Source: Micromonospora ureilytica (GTDB taxonomy: Bacteria; Actinomycetota; Actinomycetes; Mycobacteriales; Micromonosporaceae). Taken from it: 64,000 nt of DNA. The stretch covers positions 4,588,001 through 4,652,000 of the forward strand of contig NZ_JADOTX010000001.1 of assembly GCF_015751765.1 (NCBI RefSeq), given 5' to 3'. The position numbers and the translations under genes were made by a program. Below, piece after piece: positions 29,613 through 43,700 of the stretch (position 1 is the first letter of the stretch; every line of letters begins with the position of its first letter). The notes under the pieces are model-generated. The model did not search any database. It was given only the letters and a program-made list of their open reading frames with translations, and was not told the DNA's origin.

Positions 29613-32600
29613 TCAGCCCGCCGCGACGGCCAGTGGGGCGGGGGCACCGAGCACATCGGAGAGCAGTTGCGCGCACCACTGGAGCAGCGCCTGATCACGC
29701 AGCGGCTCGCCGCCGATCCGACGGGTGGCCGGTCGGGGCACACTGACCTGGTCGGTGGCCTGCTTGTAGACGGCATCCGGGTGGTAGCGCTTGAGCCGCA
29801 ACTGCTTCGAGTCCGGTAGGGGCAGCGGGCCGAACCGCACGTGCTTGCCCTGCATGGACACGTCGCTCAGGCCGTAGCGGCGGGCCAGCAGGCGGAACCG
29901 GGCAACCTCCACCAGGTTCTGCACCGGCGCCGGCGGCTCGCCGTACCTGTCGGTCATCTCGGCGATCACCTCGCCCAACCGCTCCTCGTCGCGCGCCTCG
30001 GCGAGCTTGCGGTACATCTCCAGGCGCAGCCGCTCCACGCTCACGTAGTCGTGTGGCAGGTGCGCGTCGACCGGCAGGTCGATCTTGACGTCGGCCTCCT
30101 CCTCCGACCGCTCACCCTTGAACGCGGAGACCGCCTCGCCGACCATCCGCACGTACAGGTCGAAGCCGACGCCCTCGATGTGCCCGGACTGCTCGCCACC
30201 GAGCAGGTTGCCGGCGCCCCGGATCTCCAGGTCCTTCATCGCCACGTACATGCCCGCACCCAACTCGGTGTGCTGGGCGATGGTCGCCAACCGCTCGTGG
30301 GCGTGCTCGGTGAGCGGCTTCTCCGGCGGGTAGAGGAAGTAGGCGTACGCCCGCTCCCGGCCCCGGCCGACCCGGCCACGGATCTGGTGCAGCTGGGCCA
30401 GGCCGAGCAGGTCGGCCCGCTCCACGATCAGCGTGTTGGCGTTCGGGATGTCGATGCCCGACTCGACGATCGTGGTGCAGACCAGGACGTCGAACTCCTT
30501 CTCCCAGAAGCCGACCATGACCTTCTCCAGGGCGTCCTCGCCCATCTGGCCGTGCGCCACCGCGACCCGCGCCTCGGGCACCAGCTCCCGTAGCCGCCGT
30601 GCCGCCCGGTCGATCGACTCGACCCGGTTGTGCAGGTAGAAGACCTGCCCGTCGCGGAGCAGCTCACGGTGGATGGACGCGGCCACCTGCCTGTCGTCCT
30701 GCGCGCCGACGAAGGTGAGCACCGGGTGCCGCTCCTCCGGCGGGGTGGCGATGGTGGACATCTCCCGGATGCCGGTGATCGCCATCTCCAGGGTGCGCGG
30801 GATCGGGGTGGCCGACATGCTGAGCACGTCGACCGAGGCGCGCAGCGTCTTCAGGTGCTCCTTGTGCTCGACACCGAAGCGCTGCTCCTCGTCGACGACC
30901 ACCAGACCCAGCTGCTTGAACCGGGTCGCCGTCTGCAACAGCCGATGGGTGCCGATGACGATGTCGACGGTGCCGTCGGCGACCATCTCCAGCGTCCGCT
31001 CGGTCTCCTTCGCCGTCTGGAACCGCGACAGCTGCCGGATCTGCACCGGGAACTGGCTCATCCGCTCGGCGAACGTGTTGTAGTGCTGCTGCACCAGCAG
31101 GGTGGTCGGCACCAGCACCGCCACCTGCTTACCGTCCTGTACCGCCTTGAACGCCGCCCGAACCGCGATCTCGGTCTTGCCGTAGCCGACATCACCGCAG
31201 ATCAGCCGGTCCATCGGGACGGTCTGCTCCATGTCCCGCTTGACCTCGTCGATCGCGGCGAGCTGATCCGGCGTCTCCTGCCAGGGGAAGGCGTCCTCCA
31301 GCTCACGCTGCCACGGGGTGTCCGGGCCGAACGAGTGCCCCTTCGACGCCTTGCGCGCGGCGTAGAGCTGGATGAGCTGCGCGGCGATCTCCCGGACCGC
31401 CTTGCGGGCCCGGGCCTTGGACTTCTGCCAGTCCGAGCCGCCCATCTTGTGCAGGGTCGGCTGCTCGCCGCCCACGTAGCGGGAGAGCTGGTCGAGCTGG
31501 TCGGTCGGGACGAACAACCGGTCGCCGGGCTGGCCCCGCTTGCTGGCCGCGTACTCGATGACCAGGTATTCCCGGCTGGCGCCGTTGACTGTGCGCTGCA
31601 CCAACTCGACGTAGCGGCCGATGCCGTGCTGCTCGTGCACCACGTGGTCGCCGGCCTTCAACTCCAGCGGGTCGATCGTGTTGCGCCGCCGGCTCGGCAT
31701 CTTGCGCATGTCCCGCGTCGAGGTGCCCCGACCACCTGTCACGTCATTGCCGGTGAGCAGCACGAAACGGGACGCCTCGTCGACGAACCCGCTGCTCAGC
31801 GCGCCACAGGTGACCACCAGCTCGCCGGGGACGGGCGCGGTCGGCACCTCCTCGGTCAACCGGGCGCCCAGGCCGGCGTCGCGCAGCACCTCCACCGCCC
31901 GCTGGGCGGGACCGTGCCCCTCGAAGACCAACGCGATCGACCAGCCCTCGCCGGCCCAGCGCTTGAGGTCCTCGACGACCCGCGAGGTGTCGCCGTGATA
32001 GAGCGGCGCCGGCTGGGCGGACAGGGTCACCGCGATGGCGTCGTCCGGAGTGACGGCGGCCTGCTCGGGCGCGTCCTCCCAGGGCTGCCGCGCCTCGGCC
32101 GTCTCCCCCTCTACAAGCCCGAACGGGGACAGCGTCCACCACGGCTGGCCGAGCTTGCCCGCGGCGGCGCGCACCTCGCCGAGGGTGCGGAAGGCGGCGG
32201 CGCCGACGTCCACCGGGGCCTGGCCGCCGACTGCGGCGGCGGCCCAGCTGGCCTGCAAGAACTCCTCCGAGGTACGCACCAGGTCGTGCGCCCTCGTGCG
32301 GATCCGCTCCGGGTCGCAGAGCAGGACGTGGGTGCCGGCCGGCATGGCGTCCAGCAGCAGCTCCAACGAGTCGGGGCCGACCAGCACCGGGGCCAGCGAC
32401 TCCATCCCCTCCACCGGGATGCCCTCGGCCAGCTTGTCGAGGATTTCGCCCAGCTCGGGGTGCTGCTCGGCGAGCGCGGCGGCCCGGTCACGGACCGACG
32501 GGGTGAGCAGCAACTCCCGACACGGCGGCGCCCAGAGCAGCGGAACCTGCTCGATGGTCCGCTGGTCGGCGACGGCGAAGGTGCGGATCTCCTCCACCTC

Positions 32601-33242
32601 GTCGCCCCAGAACTCGACCCGGGACGGGTGCTCGTCGGTGGGCGGGAAGACGTCCAGGATGCCGCCGCGCACCGCGAACTCGCCGCGCTTGGTGACCAGG
32701 TCGACCCGGGCGTACGCCATGTCGACCAGGCGGTGGGCGACCTCTTCCAGGTCGGCCTCCTCGCCGGCGGCGAGCTGCACCGGCTCCAGATCGCCGAGCC
32801 CCTTCAGCTGCGGTTGAAGCAGCGAACGGACCGGGGCCACGACCACCCGCAGTGGCCCGGTGCCGCCGTGCGCGTCGGTCGCCTCCGGGTGCGCCAGGCG
32901 ACGCAGCACGGCCAGCCGCCGGCCAACCGTGTCCGAGCGTGGGGACAGCCGCTCGTGCGGCAGCGTCTCCCAGGAGGGGAAGACCACAACCTGCTCGGCC
33001 GGCAGCAACCCGCCCAGCGCGGCGGCCAGGTCGTCGGCCTCCCGGGTGGTGGCGGTCACCGCCAGGACCGGTCGCCCGGCCCCGTCGTTGTCCGCGGCGA
33101 CCGCCGCGACGGCGAACGGGCGCAGCGCCGCCGGGGCGGTGATGTCGAGGCCGTCGACCTGGGCGGCACCGGAGCGCGCCAGGTCACGCGCCCGGGTCAG
33201 CCCGGGGTCGGCCAGGGCGGCGGTGAACAGACCGGTGAGCAA
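29613..33242 (-). CDS. mfd: Transcription-repair coupling factor Mfd
   Basis: A ~1209-residue DNA translocase that removes RNA polymerase stalled at lesions and recruits UvrA. The N-terminal UvrB-like region includes [18 protein letters not shown] and [20 protein letters not shown]. The RNAP-interacting domain follows ([17 protein letters not shown]). The helicase core has Walker A in [18 protein letters not shown] as Walker [11 protein letters not shown] and [17 protein letters not shown]. The C-terminal autoinhibitory domain is complete. TTG 33242 has AAAGG six bases upstream; GTG 33269 is an alternative that would add nine residues. Confidence 0.97.
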   Translation of the reverse strand: MLTGLFTAALADPGLTRARDLARSGAAQVDGLDITAPAALRPFAVAAVAADNDGAGRPVLAVTATTREADDLAAALGGLLPAEQVVVFPSWETLPHERLSPRSDTVGRRLAVLRRLAHPEATDAHGGTGPLRVVVAPVRSLLQPQLKGLGDLEPVQLAAGEEADLEEVAHRLVDMAYARVDLVTKRGEFAVRGGILDVFPPTDEHPSRVEFWGDEVEEIRTFAVADQRTIEQVPLLWAPPCRELLLTPSVRDRAAALAEQHPELGEILDKLAEGIPVEGMESLAPVLVGPDSLELLLDAMPAGTHVLLCDPERIRTRAHDLVRTSEEFLQASWAAAAVGGQAPVDVGAAAFRTLGEVRAAAGKLGQPWWTLSPFGLVEGETAEARQPWEDAPEQAAVTPDDAIAVTLSAQPAPLYHGDTSRVVEDLKRWAGEGWSIALVFEGHGPAQRAVEVLRDAGLGARLTEEVPTAPVPGELVVTCGALSSGFVDEASRFVLLTGNDVTGGRGTSTRDMRKMPSRRRNTIDPLELKAGDHVVHEQHGIGRYVELVQRTVNGASREYLVIEYAASKRGQPGDRLFVPTDQLDQLSRYVGGEQPTLHKMGGSDWQKSKARARKAVREIAAQLIQLYAARKASKGHSFGPDTPWQRELEDAFPWQETPDQLAAIDEVKRDMEQTVPMDRLICGDVGYGKTEIAVRAAFKAVQDGKQVAVLVPTTLLVQQHYNTFAERMSQFPVQIRQLSRFQTAKETERTLEMVADGTVDIVIGTHRLLQTATRFKQLGLVVVDEEQRFGVEHKEHLKTLRASVDVLSMSATPIPRTLEMAITGIREMSTIATPPEERHPVLTFVGAQDDRQVAASIHRELLRDGQVFYLHNRVESIDRAARRLRELVPEARVAVAHGQMGEDALEKVMVGFWEKEFDVLVCTTIVESGIDIPNANTLIVERADLLGLAQLHQIRGRVGRGRERAYAYFLYPPEKPLTEHAHERLATIAQHTELGAGMYVAMKDLEIRGAGNLLGGEQSGHIEGVGFDLYVRMVGEAVSAFKGERSEEEADVKIDLPVDAHLPHDYVSVERLRLEMYRKLAEARDEERLGEVIAEMTDRYGEPPAPVQNLVEVARFRLLARRYGLSDVSMQGKHVRFGPLPLPDSKQLRLKRYHPDAVYKQATDQVSVPRPATRRIGGEPLRDQALLQWCAQLLSDVLGAPAPLAVAAG

Positions 33243-33390
33243 GGGAAACCTTTCGGGGAGTCGACGCACACGACGGCGGCCCCTCGTCCAGCCGGACGGG
33301 GGGTGCACGACAACAAGCCTAGCCCCGTCGACCGACAGCCACCCCCTTCCGCCGAGGTCCGCGCCACGCCGCGTCGCGTCGCACCGCGCG

Positions 33391-33471
33391 CCAAGATCGC
33401 GCTCGAACCAGGATGTAGTGGTCTCATCGCCGCACCGATGCCACTGGATCCTGGATATTGCGCGATCTTGG
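33391..33471. repeat. 81-bp intergenic hairpin (element D)
   Basis: The arms CCAAGATCGCGC (33391-33402) and GCGCGATCTTGG (33460-33471) pair perfectly. Two nested pairs continue the fold: CCAGGAT with ATCCTGG (33408-33414, 33448-33454) and AGTGG with CCACT (33417-33421, 33441-33445). It lies between the divergent starts of mfd and the cyclase-family gene, so it is not a terminator there. Confidence 0.75.
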
Positions 33472-33546
33472 GACCGAGCCCGACGCCACCAGCCGGGAGT
33501 GCGGGGGATCTTGACCGACTGACGGCGGGCGTGGTCGGGTTTCGGC

Positions 33547-34461
33547 ATGGGTGAGCAGTGGCGGGCACAGTTCGACGCGGAGGTGAGCTTCGCCAACGGC
33601 GGCGGGCTGCGTACCGAGGGGTTCCGGCTGGACATCCCCGGTCGGGAGATCACCGACGACGACCTCGCGGCGTTGTTCGTCCGGCACCTCGGGCTGCTGA
33701 TGGTCGCCGACGTACGGATCAGCGCCAAGACGATCATCGCGGAGCCACACAAGGGCGGTCGGGGTGTCGCGGTCGACGGCTCCGGCGCCGATCGGCGGCT
33801 GGTCGAGCTGAGCCACGTGATCAACGATGGGATGACCAGCCTGCCGGGTTGGCCGGGGCCCCGGATCACCGAGTGGCTGACCTTCGCGGCATCCCGCGAG
33901 CGGTACGCCCCGGGCACCGAGTTCCACGTGGCCCGAATCGACATGATCGCCAACACCGGCACGTACCTGGACACGCCCGCCCACCGCTGGGCCGGCCGGG
34001 ACGACCTGACCGGGATGTCACTGGACCGTCTCGCCGACCTACCGGGGGTGGTGGTCAGGGTGCCGGCCGGCATCCGCGCGGTGGACCGGCTGATGCTGGC
34101 CCCGTACGAGGTGGCCGGCCGGGCGGTGCTGCTGCACACCGGGTGGGATGCGCACTTCGGCACCGAACGGTACGGCGCTCCGGAAGCGCCGTACCTGACC
34201 GGGGACGCCGCCCAGGCGCTCGTCGACGCGGGGGCGGCAGTGGTCGGCATCGACTCGATCAACATCGACGACATGAGCCCGGCGGCCGCCGGCGTACGCC
34301 CCGCGCACAGCACGCTGCTCGCCGCCGGCATCCCGATCGTGGAGCACCTGACCGGCCTGGACGCGTTGCCGCCGAGCGGGTTCCGGTTCACCGCTGCCCC
34401 GCCGATGGTGGCCGGCATGGGCACCTTCCCGGTCCGCGCCTTCGCCGTCGTCAACCCCTGA
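33547..34461 (+). CDS. Cyclase-family (PF04199) protein with N-terminal extension
   Basis: A 304-residue protein. Residues 1-80 form an extra N-terminal domain ([37 protein letters not shown]) seen in some actinobacterial members. The cyclase/kynurenine-formamidase-like domain starts at ~[12 protein letters not shown]. The usual metal motif HxGTHxD reads NTGTYLD here, so both first histidines are replaced; the Asp and the following PAHR histidine remain. Later family landmarks GIDSINIDD and [15 protein letters not shown] are intact. Kynurenine formamidase activity is therefore doubtful. It is monocistronic. Confidence 0.85.
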   Translation: MGEQWRAQFDAEVSFANGGGLRTEGFRLDIPGREITDDDLAALFVRHLGLLMVADVRISAKTIIAEPHKGGRGVAVDGSGADRRLVELSHVINDGMTSLPGWPGPRITEWLTFAASRERYAPGTEFHVARIDMIANTGTYLDTPAHRWAGRDDLTGMSLDRLADLPGVVVRVPAGIRAVDRLMLAPYEVAGRAVLLHTGWDAHFGTERYGAPEAPYLTGDAAQALVDAGAAVVGIDSINIDDMSPAAAGVRPAHSTLLAAGIPIVEHLTGLDALPPSGFRFTAAPPMVAGMGTFPVRAFAVVNP

Positions 34462-34546
34462 CGCCACCCGCGAGGCCATCGACGCACGGCCGGCGGCCAG
34501 TCTCTGCCGCACCGTGGGGACGCGCGGCCAACTGGTTCCACCCTGC

Positions 34547-34563
34547 GGTCCGCAAAACGGACC
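34547..34563. promoter_or_regulatory. Candidate operator for the ABC-2-like membrane protein gene
   Basis: A perfect inverted repeat GGTCCG-caaaa-CGGACC lies 13 bp before GTG 34577 and just upstream of a TAGGCT hexamer (34565-34570) that could be the -10 of a leaderless transcript. The form is typical of TetR-type operators. No TetR gene is nearby. Confidence 0.5.
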
Positions 34564-34576
34564 ATAGGCTGACAAC

Positions 34577-35608
34577 GTGGACAAGGAATCGCACCGCACA
34601 GCTCGCGACTGGGCGCCGCGCAGCATCGGACTGCTCCTCGGCACCCTCGTGCTGGCCACGGCGTTCATCGCGGCCTACGTCGGCGCGTTGCACCAGCCCA
34701 CACCCCGCGACGTGCCGATCGGCGTCGTCTCCGGCGACCAACGCGCCCGGGCGACGCTCGACGCCGTGCGCGGCCAGACCAACATCCTCAAACCCATCGA
34801 GTACGACGACCCGGGCGCCGCCGAGCACGGGCTGCTCAGCCGCGCGGTGTACGCCGTGCTCAGCACCGGACCCGACAACGGTCTGCTCCTCACCGTGGCG
34901 AGCGCCTCCGGCCCCTCCGCCACCAGCGCGATCAAGGAGGTCCTCGGCACCGCCACCAGCCGCACCGGCACCCCGCTACAGATCGTCGACAAGGTGCCGG
35001 TCCCCTCGGCCGACCCGCGCGGGGTGGTGCCCTTCTACCTGAACGTCGGGTACGTGCTCGGCGGCTACCTCGCCTCGACAGTGCTCGGGATCTCCGCCGG
35101 CACCACCCCCCGTACGGCGCGACGGGCCGGACTGCGCATCGCCGCCCTGGCTGTCTACAGCGTGCTGCTCGGCATCGCCGGCGCGGTAGTGGTCGGACCC
35201 GTCCTGGACATCTGGCACCACGACGTACCGACGATCGCCGCCATCGGCGCGCTTGCCGTCTTCGCCGCCGCGATGGTCGCCAGCGCCATCCAGGGTTGGC
35301 TCGGCGTCGCGGGCACCGCGCTCGTCATCCTGCTGCTGGTGGTGCTCGGCAACCCGGGCTCCGGCGGCATCTACGCGCCCGAGTTCCTGCCCGGGGTGCT
35401 GCGCGGCATGCACAGGTGGAACATCCCCGGGCTCGCCAACGACCTGACCAAGGCCGCTGTGTACTTCGACTGGCGGTCGGCCGGCTGGCCGGCTTGCGCC
35501 CTGGCGATCTGGGCGGTGCTCGGCGGGCTCGGGTTGGTCGGCGCGAGCCTGGTCCGCGGTCGCCGGGCCACCACCTCCGGCCCCTCGCCGGGCCGCCACG
35601 GTGGCTGA
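34577..35608 (+). CDS. ABC-2/YhgE-Pip-like membrane protein
   Basis: A 343-residue protein from GTG 34577. One helix at residues ~17-37, an extracytoplasmic loop of ~120 residues (to PRGVVPFY), then about five helices to residue ~330. This one-plus-five layout with a large first loop matches the ABC-2-type/YhgE-Pip superfamily, which includes permease parts of exporters and phage-infection proteins. No ATPase gene lies nearby. The conserved [15 protein letters not shown] segment opens the membrane domain. The substrate is unknown. A palindrome just upstream suggests repressor control. Confidence 0.78.
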   Translation: MDKESHRTARDWAPRSIGLLLGTLVLATAFIAAYVGALHQPTPRDVPIGVVSGDQRARATLDAVRGQTNILKPIEYDDPGAAEHGLLSRAVYAVLSTGPDNGLLLTVASASGPSATSAIKEVLGTATSRTGTPLQIVDKVPVPSADPRGVVPFYLNVGYVLGGYLASTVLGISAGTTPRTARRAGLRIAALAVYSVLLGIAGAVVVGPVLDIWHHDVPTIAAIGALAVFAAAMVASAIQGWLGVAGTALVILLLVVLGNPGSGGIYAPEFLPGVLRGMHRWNIPGLANDLTKAAVYFDWRSAGWPACALAIWAVLGGLGLVGASLVRGRRATTSGPSPGRHGG

Positions 35609-35737
35609 GATCACCCCCGAAAACACGCTCCCGGAGGCAGTGGATCACCAGGGGGCCCTCCGGACGACCCCTGCGCGCGGATACCATCCAGTAAGTCGGA
35701 CAGCGCTGTCCTTCGTATCCACGTGAGGGAGCGCATC

Positions 35738-38524
<2,787 letters not shown>

Positions 38525-38532
38525 TCATCAGG

Positions 38533-38576
38533 TACGGAAACGGGCCCCGGTCACTGCGACCGGGGCCCGTTCCGTA
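38533..38576. terminator. Bidirectional hairpin terminator between ppc and the Gly-rich protein gene
   Basis: TACGGAAACGGGCCCCGGTC pairs with the sequence ending GCCCGTTCCGTA, about 19 pairs with one bulge and a 5-nt loop. It lies between convergent genes, so it can serve both. Confidence 0.85.
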
Positions 38577-38592
38577 TGCCTGCGAACGGCTG

Positions 38593-39420
38593 TCAGAAGT
38601 CGCCGCCGCCGAAATCCCCACCACCGAAGTCGCCGCCGCCGAAGCCGCCACCACCGAAGTCCCCACCGGCGTAGTCGCCGCCGCCGAAGTCCCCACCCTG
38701 GTCACCGCCGCCGAAGTCGCCACCCTGGTCGCCGCCGTCGCCACCGTCGCCGCCCTGGTCGACACCGTCACCGAAGCCCTCCTGGTAGCCGGCGTCGTAG
38801 CCGTACCCGGGGTCGGCGAAGGCGGGCGAGAAGAGCGCGTCGGCGATCAGGATGCCGCCGAGCACACCGGCGCCGGCACCCAACGCCGTCTTCCACCACG
38901 GCGTCGAATACCAGCCGGCGGGCACCGGTCGACCCTGATAACGCCCACCGGGGTAGTAGTAGGGCGTTTCCCGGCCGGGTTGCGGCCCGGCCCGGAAAGT
39001 CTGCCCCTGAACGTCGACCTCGCGCTCCTTGGTGAGCTGCCCCACGCCGTGGGCGGCGGCCAGGGTCGGCACCTCGGGGCCCGGATCGATGCCCAGCGCC
39101 GTACGCGCCGCCCGGATGTACGCCAGGCCCTCCAGCGCGGTCTCCCGGGCCAGCCCGAACTGGTGCGGCGTGGACGCCTGCTCCAGCTGGGAACCCGCCG
39201 CGTTGTACCGCTCACCGGCGTCGGCCAGCGCCTGGCGTACCGCTGGTTCGTCACCGTGCAGGTTCATCAACTGGCCGCCGAGGCGCTCGTACCACCGCTG
39301 CGCCTCCGCACGGGCGTCGCCGAGCTCGGTGCGACGGCGGGCACCGGCCTGGGCGCGGACGAGCGCGGCGGCGCCCAGCGCGCCGACCAGCACAACGGCG
39401 AGGCAGAGCACAAGTTCCAT
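38593..39420 (-). CDS. Membrane protein with C-terminal Gly/Asp/Phe repeats
   Basis: A 275-residue protein from ATG 39420. Helix 1 is at residues ~2-22, followed by a helical region with W-Y-rich patches, a tyrosine-rich stretch (ETPYYYPGGRYQG), a second hydrophobic segment GAGAGVLGGILIADALF near residue 190, and a ~60-residue tail built from GGGDF-type pentads. The first ~110 residues carry a LEMA- or stress-like helical look, but no family call is safe. It is divergent from rmuC with 54 bp between the starts. The glycine-rich tail could be intrinsically disordered or self-associating. Confidence 0.8.
   Translation of the reverse strand: MELVLCLAVVLVGALGAAALVRAQAGARRRTELGDARAEAQRWYERLGGQLMNLHGDEPAVRQALADAGERYNAAGSQLEQASTPHQFGLARETALEGLAYIRAARTALGIDPGPEVPTLAAAHGVGQLTKEREVDVQGQTFRAGPQPGRETPYYYPGGRYQGRPVPAGWYSTPWWKTALGAGAGVLGGILIADALFSPAFADPGYGYDAGYQEGFGDGVDQGGDGGDGGDQGGDFGGGDQGGDFGGGDYAGGDFGGGGFGGGDFGGGDFGGGDF
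38596..38760. repeat. 15-bp coding repeats for the GGGDF pentads
   Basis: Units of the form GAAGTCNCCNCCNCC recur about eight to ten times with variation, each coding a GGGDF-like pentad on the minus strand. Alternating codon choice shows the array is not freshly duplicated. Confidence 0.7.
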
Positions 39421-39474
39421 GTCATCGAACGTACCCCCGGGTCGCACGTCGTATCCGTCTGGCAAGCTCCGGTG

Positions 39475-40635
39475 ATGGACGTCTCGACGCTGCTCCTGGT
39501 GATCGTGTGCCTCGGCGCCGGCGGGGCGGTGGGCTGGCTCGCGGCCCGATCCCGCTCGGCGGCCGACATCGCCCGCCTGGATGCCACCCTGGCCGCCACC
39601 CGGGAGGGCGAGGGTCGGCTGGAGCAGTCCATGCGGGCGTTGAGCTACGAGGCCACCGCGCAGTCCCAGGAGGCGGTGGCCCGGGCGGTCGCGCCGCTGC
39701 ACGACACCCTGCGCCGCTACGAGCAGCGGGTGGCCGAGCTGGAGCACGACCGCGTCGACGCGTACGCCGAGCTGCGTGAGCAGGTCCGCTCGATGAACGC
39801 GGTCTCCGGGGAGCTGCGCACCGAGACCAAACAGTTGGTGGCGGCGCTGCGCGCACCGCAGGTGCGGGGCCGCTGGGGCGAGCACCAGCTGCGCCGAATC
39901 GTCGAGGCTGCCGGCATGCTGGAGCACTGCGACTTCTCCGAGCAGGTCACCGCCGCCACCGACCAGCAGGTCGTCCGACCGGATCTGGTGGTCCGACTGC
40001 ACGGCGGTCGCTCGGTGGTGGTGGACGCCAAGGCACCGTTCGACGCGTACCTGACAGCCATGGAGGCCCGCGACGAACGCGGCCGGGACACCCACCTCGA
40101 CGCGCACGCGCGGCACCTGCGGGGGCACGTCGACGCCCTGGCCGCCAAGTCGTACTGGTCGGCGTTCGACAACTCACCCGAGTTCGTGGTGCTGTTCGTC
40201 CCCGCCGACCCGTTCCTCGACGTCGCGCTCCAGCGAGACCCGACGCTGCTGGAGCACGCCTTCACCCGCAACGTGGTGCTCGCCACGCCGGCCACGCTCG
40301 TCGCCCTGCTCCGCACTGTCGCCTACTCCTGGCGGCAGGAGGCACTGGCCCGCAACGCGCTCGCCGTGCACACCCTCGCCCGGGAGCTGTACGGCCGACT
40401 CTCCACCCTGGGCGACCACGTGGGCAAGCTCGGGTCCTCGCTGGCCGGTGCGGTGACCGCCTACAACCGGGCGGTCGGCTCGCTGGAGGCCCGGGTGCTG
40501 GTCAGCGCCCGCAAGCTCGCCGAGTTGGGCGTCTCGGGCGACGAGTTGGCAACGCCGGCCCAGGTCGAGTTGACGCCCCGGCAGCCGCAGGCACCCGAGC
40601 TGGTCGATCCGACCGACGAGGTCTCGGCCCGCTAG
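39475..40635 (+). CDS. rmuC: DNA recombination protein RmuC
   Basis: A 386-residue protein: one N-terminal helix (residues 4-24), a coiled coil (~30-105) and the RmuC domain (~110-330) with RGRWGEHQLRRIVEAAGM, VVVDAKAPFDAYL and FVPADPFLDVAL. The domain is a PD-(D/E)XK-like nuclease relative; the Asp-x-Lys pair is VDAKAP. Deletion in E. coli increases inversions at short repeats, by family knowledge. Length is typical. ATG 39475 follows a GGTG site. The gene ends 148 bp before the subtilase. Confidence 0.93.
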   Translation: MDVSTLLLVIVCLGAGGAVGWLAARSRSAADIARLDATLAATREGEGRLEQSMRALSYEATAQSQEAVARAVAPLHDTLRRYEQRVAELEHDRVDAYAELREQVRSMNAVSGELRTETKQLVAALRAPQVRGRWGEHQLRRIVEAAGMLEHCDFSEQVTAATDQQVVRPDLVVRLHGGRSVVVDAKAPFDAYLTAMEARDERGRDTHLDAHARHLRGHVDALAAKSYWSAFDNSPEFVVLFVPADPFLDVALQRDPTLLEHAFTRNVVLATPATLVALLRTVAYSWRQEALARNALAVHTLARELYGRLSTLGDHVGKLGSSLAGAVTAYNRAVGSLEARVLVSARKLAELGVSGDELATPAQVELTPRQPQAPELVDPTDEVSAR

Positions 40636-40783
40636 CCATCTATGTGACAGTGCGTATGCCTGCATATCACGAAGTGGTCACAAGGAACTGGCCACTAGTG
40701 ACAGTGCTCGCCGACACCCCGAAAGATTCTGCTCACCCGAGCGCCCTTCTCTGAGGGCCCTGTTCTCTGGAGGAAAAGAGAAC

Positions 40784-43700
40784 GTGAGCAGACTCCCAAA
40801 CCTGAGCAGGCGCACCTCAGCCGCGCTCTTCGCATCGGTCCTGGCGGCGAGCGCCGTGACCGCCATGGGTGGTGCCGCCACAGCGGCCGCCGCTCCAACG
40901 ACCACAGCGGACACTTCCCCGGCCACCGCCGCCGAGACGCTGGGCGCGCACGACGCCAAACTGCTCAGTGAAGCCCGCGCCAAGAAGGCCCCGACCGTCA
41001 CCCTGATCGTGGCCACCGCGAGCGGTGCGGCGGAGGACGTGGCCGACAGCCTCACCAAGCTCGGCGGCACCGTCAGCCAGCGGCAGGATCGGGTCGGCTT
41101 CGTGCTGGCCAAGGTCCCGACCGACCGGGTCCTCAAGGCGGCGCGACTGCCCGGCGTCTCGGCCGTCGACCTGGACGAGGTCATCCAACTGCCGGATCCG
41201 GCCCCGGAACGCACCCCCGCCGGCACCGCTGGCGCGCGGCAGGCGACCGTCGCAGCGCCGGGAGAGACCACCCAGGTCGACAACCCCTACATGCCGACGA
41301 ACGAGACCGGCGCGGTGGCGTTCACCGCGGCCCACCCGGAGTGGGACGGCCGGGGCGTCACGATCGGCATCATGGACTCCGGTGTGGACCTGGCCCACCC
41401 GGCGTTGCAGCTGACCACCACCGGCGAGCGCAAGATCGTCGACTGGGTCACCGCGACCGATCCGCTGGAGGACAACACGTGGCGGCGGATGCAGGCCGAG
41501 GTCGCCGGCCCGTCGTTCGCGATCGCCGGCGGCACCTGGACGGCGCCGGCCGGGACGTACCGGTTCAACCTGTTCAGCGAGTCCGTCACCACCGCGAGCG
41601 ACGCCCGCGGTGACGTCAACCGCGACGGCGACGTCACCGACACCTGGGGTGTGCTCTACGACCCGGCCACCAACAACATCCGGGTTGACACCAACCAGAA
41701 CCTCAACTTCACCGACGACCCGATCATGCGGCCGTACAAGGAGAAGTACGACATCGGCTACTTCGGCACCGACAACGCGGCGACGCCGGTCGCCGAGCGG
41801 CAGCCCTTCGTCGTCGAGTTCCGCAAGAACGTGAACACCACGCCGATCGGGCTGCCGGGCACCTACGACTACGTCAACATCGGCATCGTCGAGAGCACCC
41901 ACGGCACCCACGTCGCCGGCATCACCGCCGCCAACGACATGCTCGGCAACGGGGCCTTCGACGGTGCCGCACCCGGCGCCAAGCTGGTCTCCGCCCGCGC
42001 CTGCTCCTGGGGCGGCGGCTGCACCGCGGCGGCCCTCACCACCGGCATGATCGACCTGGTGGCCAACCGTGGCGTCGACATCGTCAACATGTCGATCGGT
42101 GGCCTTCCGGGCCTGAACGACGGCAACAACGCGAGGACGAACCTCTACAACGAACTGATCGAGACGTACGGCGTGCAGTTGGTCATCTCGGCCGGCAACT
42201 CCGGCCCGGGTCTCAACACCGTCGGCGACCCGTCCGTCGCCAGCAACGTGATCAGCGTCGCCGCCAACATCAGCAAGGACACCTGGCTGGCCAACTACGG
42301 CTCGGTCGTCAAGAAGAAGAACGCCCTGTTCAACTTCTCCTCCCGTGGCCCGCGCGAGGACGGCGGCTTCAAGCCGAACATCGCCGCCCCCGGCTCGGCC
42401 ATCTCCACGGCACCGACCTGGCAGCTCGGCGCCCCGGTCCCCGAGGCCGGATACGCGCTGCCCCCGGGCTACGCGATGCTGAACGGCACCTCGATGGCGT
42501 CCCCGCAGACCGCCGGCGCGGGCGCGTTGCTGCTGTCGGCCGCCAAGGCCACCGACCGGGGCGTCAGCCCGGCGGCACTGCGGCGGGCACTGTTCAGCTC
42601 CGCCAAGCCGATCGCGGACGTGCCGACGTACGCCCAGGGCTACGGCATGGTCAACGTGCCGGGCGCCTGGCAGCTGCTGCGCCAGGGCGTCGAGACCCGG
42701 TCGTACGTCTCGGACGCGCCGGTCTGCAGCCCCCTGTCGGAGCAGCTGACCATCTGGAACGGTGTGAAGTTCGTGCCGAACCCGGGTCGGGGCACCGGCG
42801 TCTACAACCGCTGCACCTCGGCCGAGGGCGGCCACAAGGTCGGCCAGAGCAAGACCTACCCGGTCAAGCTCACCCGCACCAGCGGCCCGGCCGGCACCAT
42901 CAAGCACGACGTCACGCTCCAGGGCAGCGACGGCACCTTCAAGGCACCGAAGACCGTCGCGTTGCCGCTCAACAAGGCCGTCACCATCAACGTCACAGCC
43001 AAGCCGGCCACCGAGGGCGCGCACGGCGCGATCGTGCGGATCGACGATCCGGCCACCAACGTTGTCGACTTCGAGGTGTCCACGGTGGTGGTGGCCTCGA
43101 ACGACGTCAAGAAGCCCACCTTCTCGTACACCAACGAGGGCTCGGTCGACCGGAACGGCTTCACGTCGTACTTCGTCACCGTGCCGGAGGGCGCCAAGGC
43201 CCTCCAGGTGAACCTCTCCGGGATCGCCACCGGTTCGCAGACCCGGTTCATCGCGATCAACCCGTTGGGTGTGCCGGTGGAGGCCACCACCAGCACCGTC
43301 TGCTACACCAACTTCTCCGACGTCAACGTCTGCAAGCCGCAGGAGCGTGACTACCAGAACCCGCTTCCCGGGGTCTGGGAGATCGAGGTGGAGTCGCGGC
43401 GGACGTCCCCGGCTCTGAACAACCCGTTCAAGCTCCAGGCACGGGTGCAGGGTCTGACGGTCGAGCCCGCGCTGGTCGAGCTGCCCAGTGTCGAGGCCGG
43501 CGAGCCGACCCCGGTGAGCTGGAAGGTCACCAACGCATTCGGCCCGGTCTCGATCAGCGGCCGCAGCGGCGCGCTGACCGGTGTGCGCACCGAGCGTCCG
43601 ACCATCACCGAGGGCGGCCCCAACCAGGAGTGGACCGTGGAGATTCCGGAGGGTACGTCGACGTTCACCGCCCGGATCGGCAACCCCGCCAACGCGGGCG

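Noticed and set aside
30630..33554. A 974-aa plus-strand open frame opposite mfd
   Set aside because: It is the antisense of a complete Mfd gene, and its composition (His/Gln/Arg/Gly-rich, no domain) is typical of a GC-rich shadow frame.
33424..33984. 186-aa minus frame over the cyclase promoter
   Set aside because: It overlaps both the hairpin and the cyclase gene in antisense and has no domain.
38596..38760. CRISPR-like short repeats
   Set aside because: The 15-bp units are in frame, vary in codons and encode glycine-rich pentads; there are no unique spacers or cas genes.
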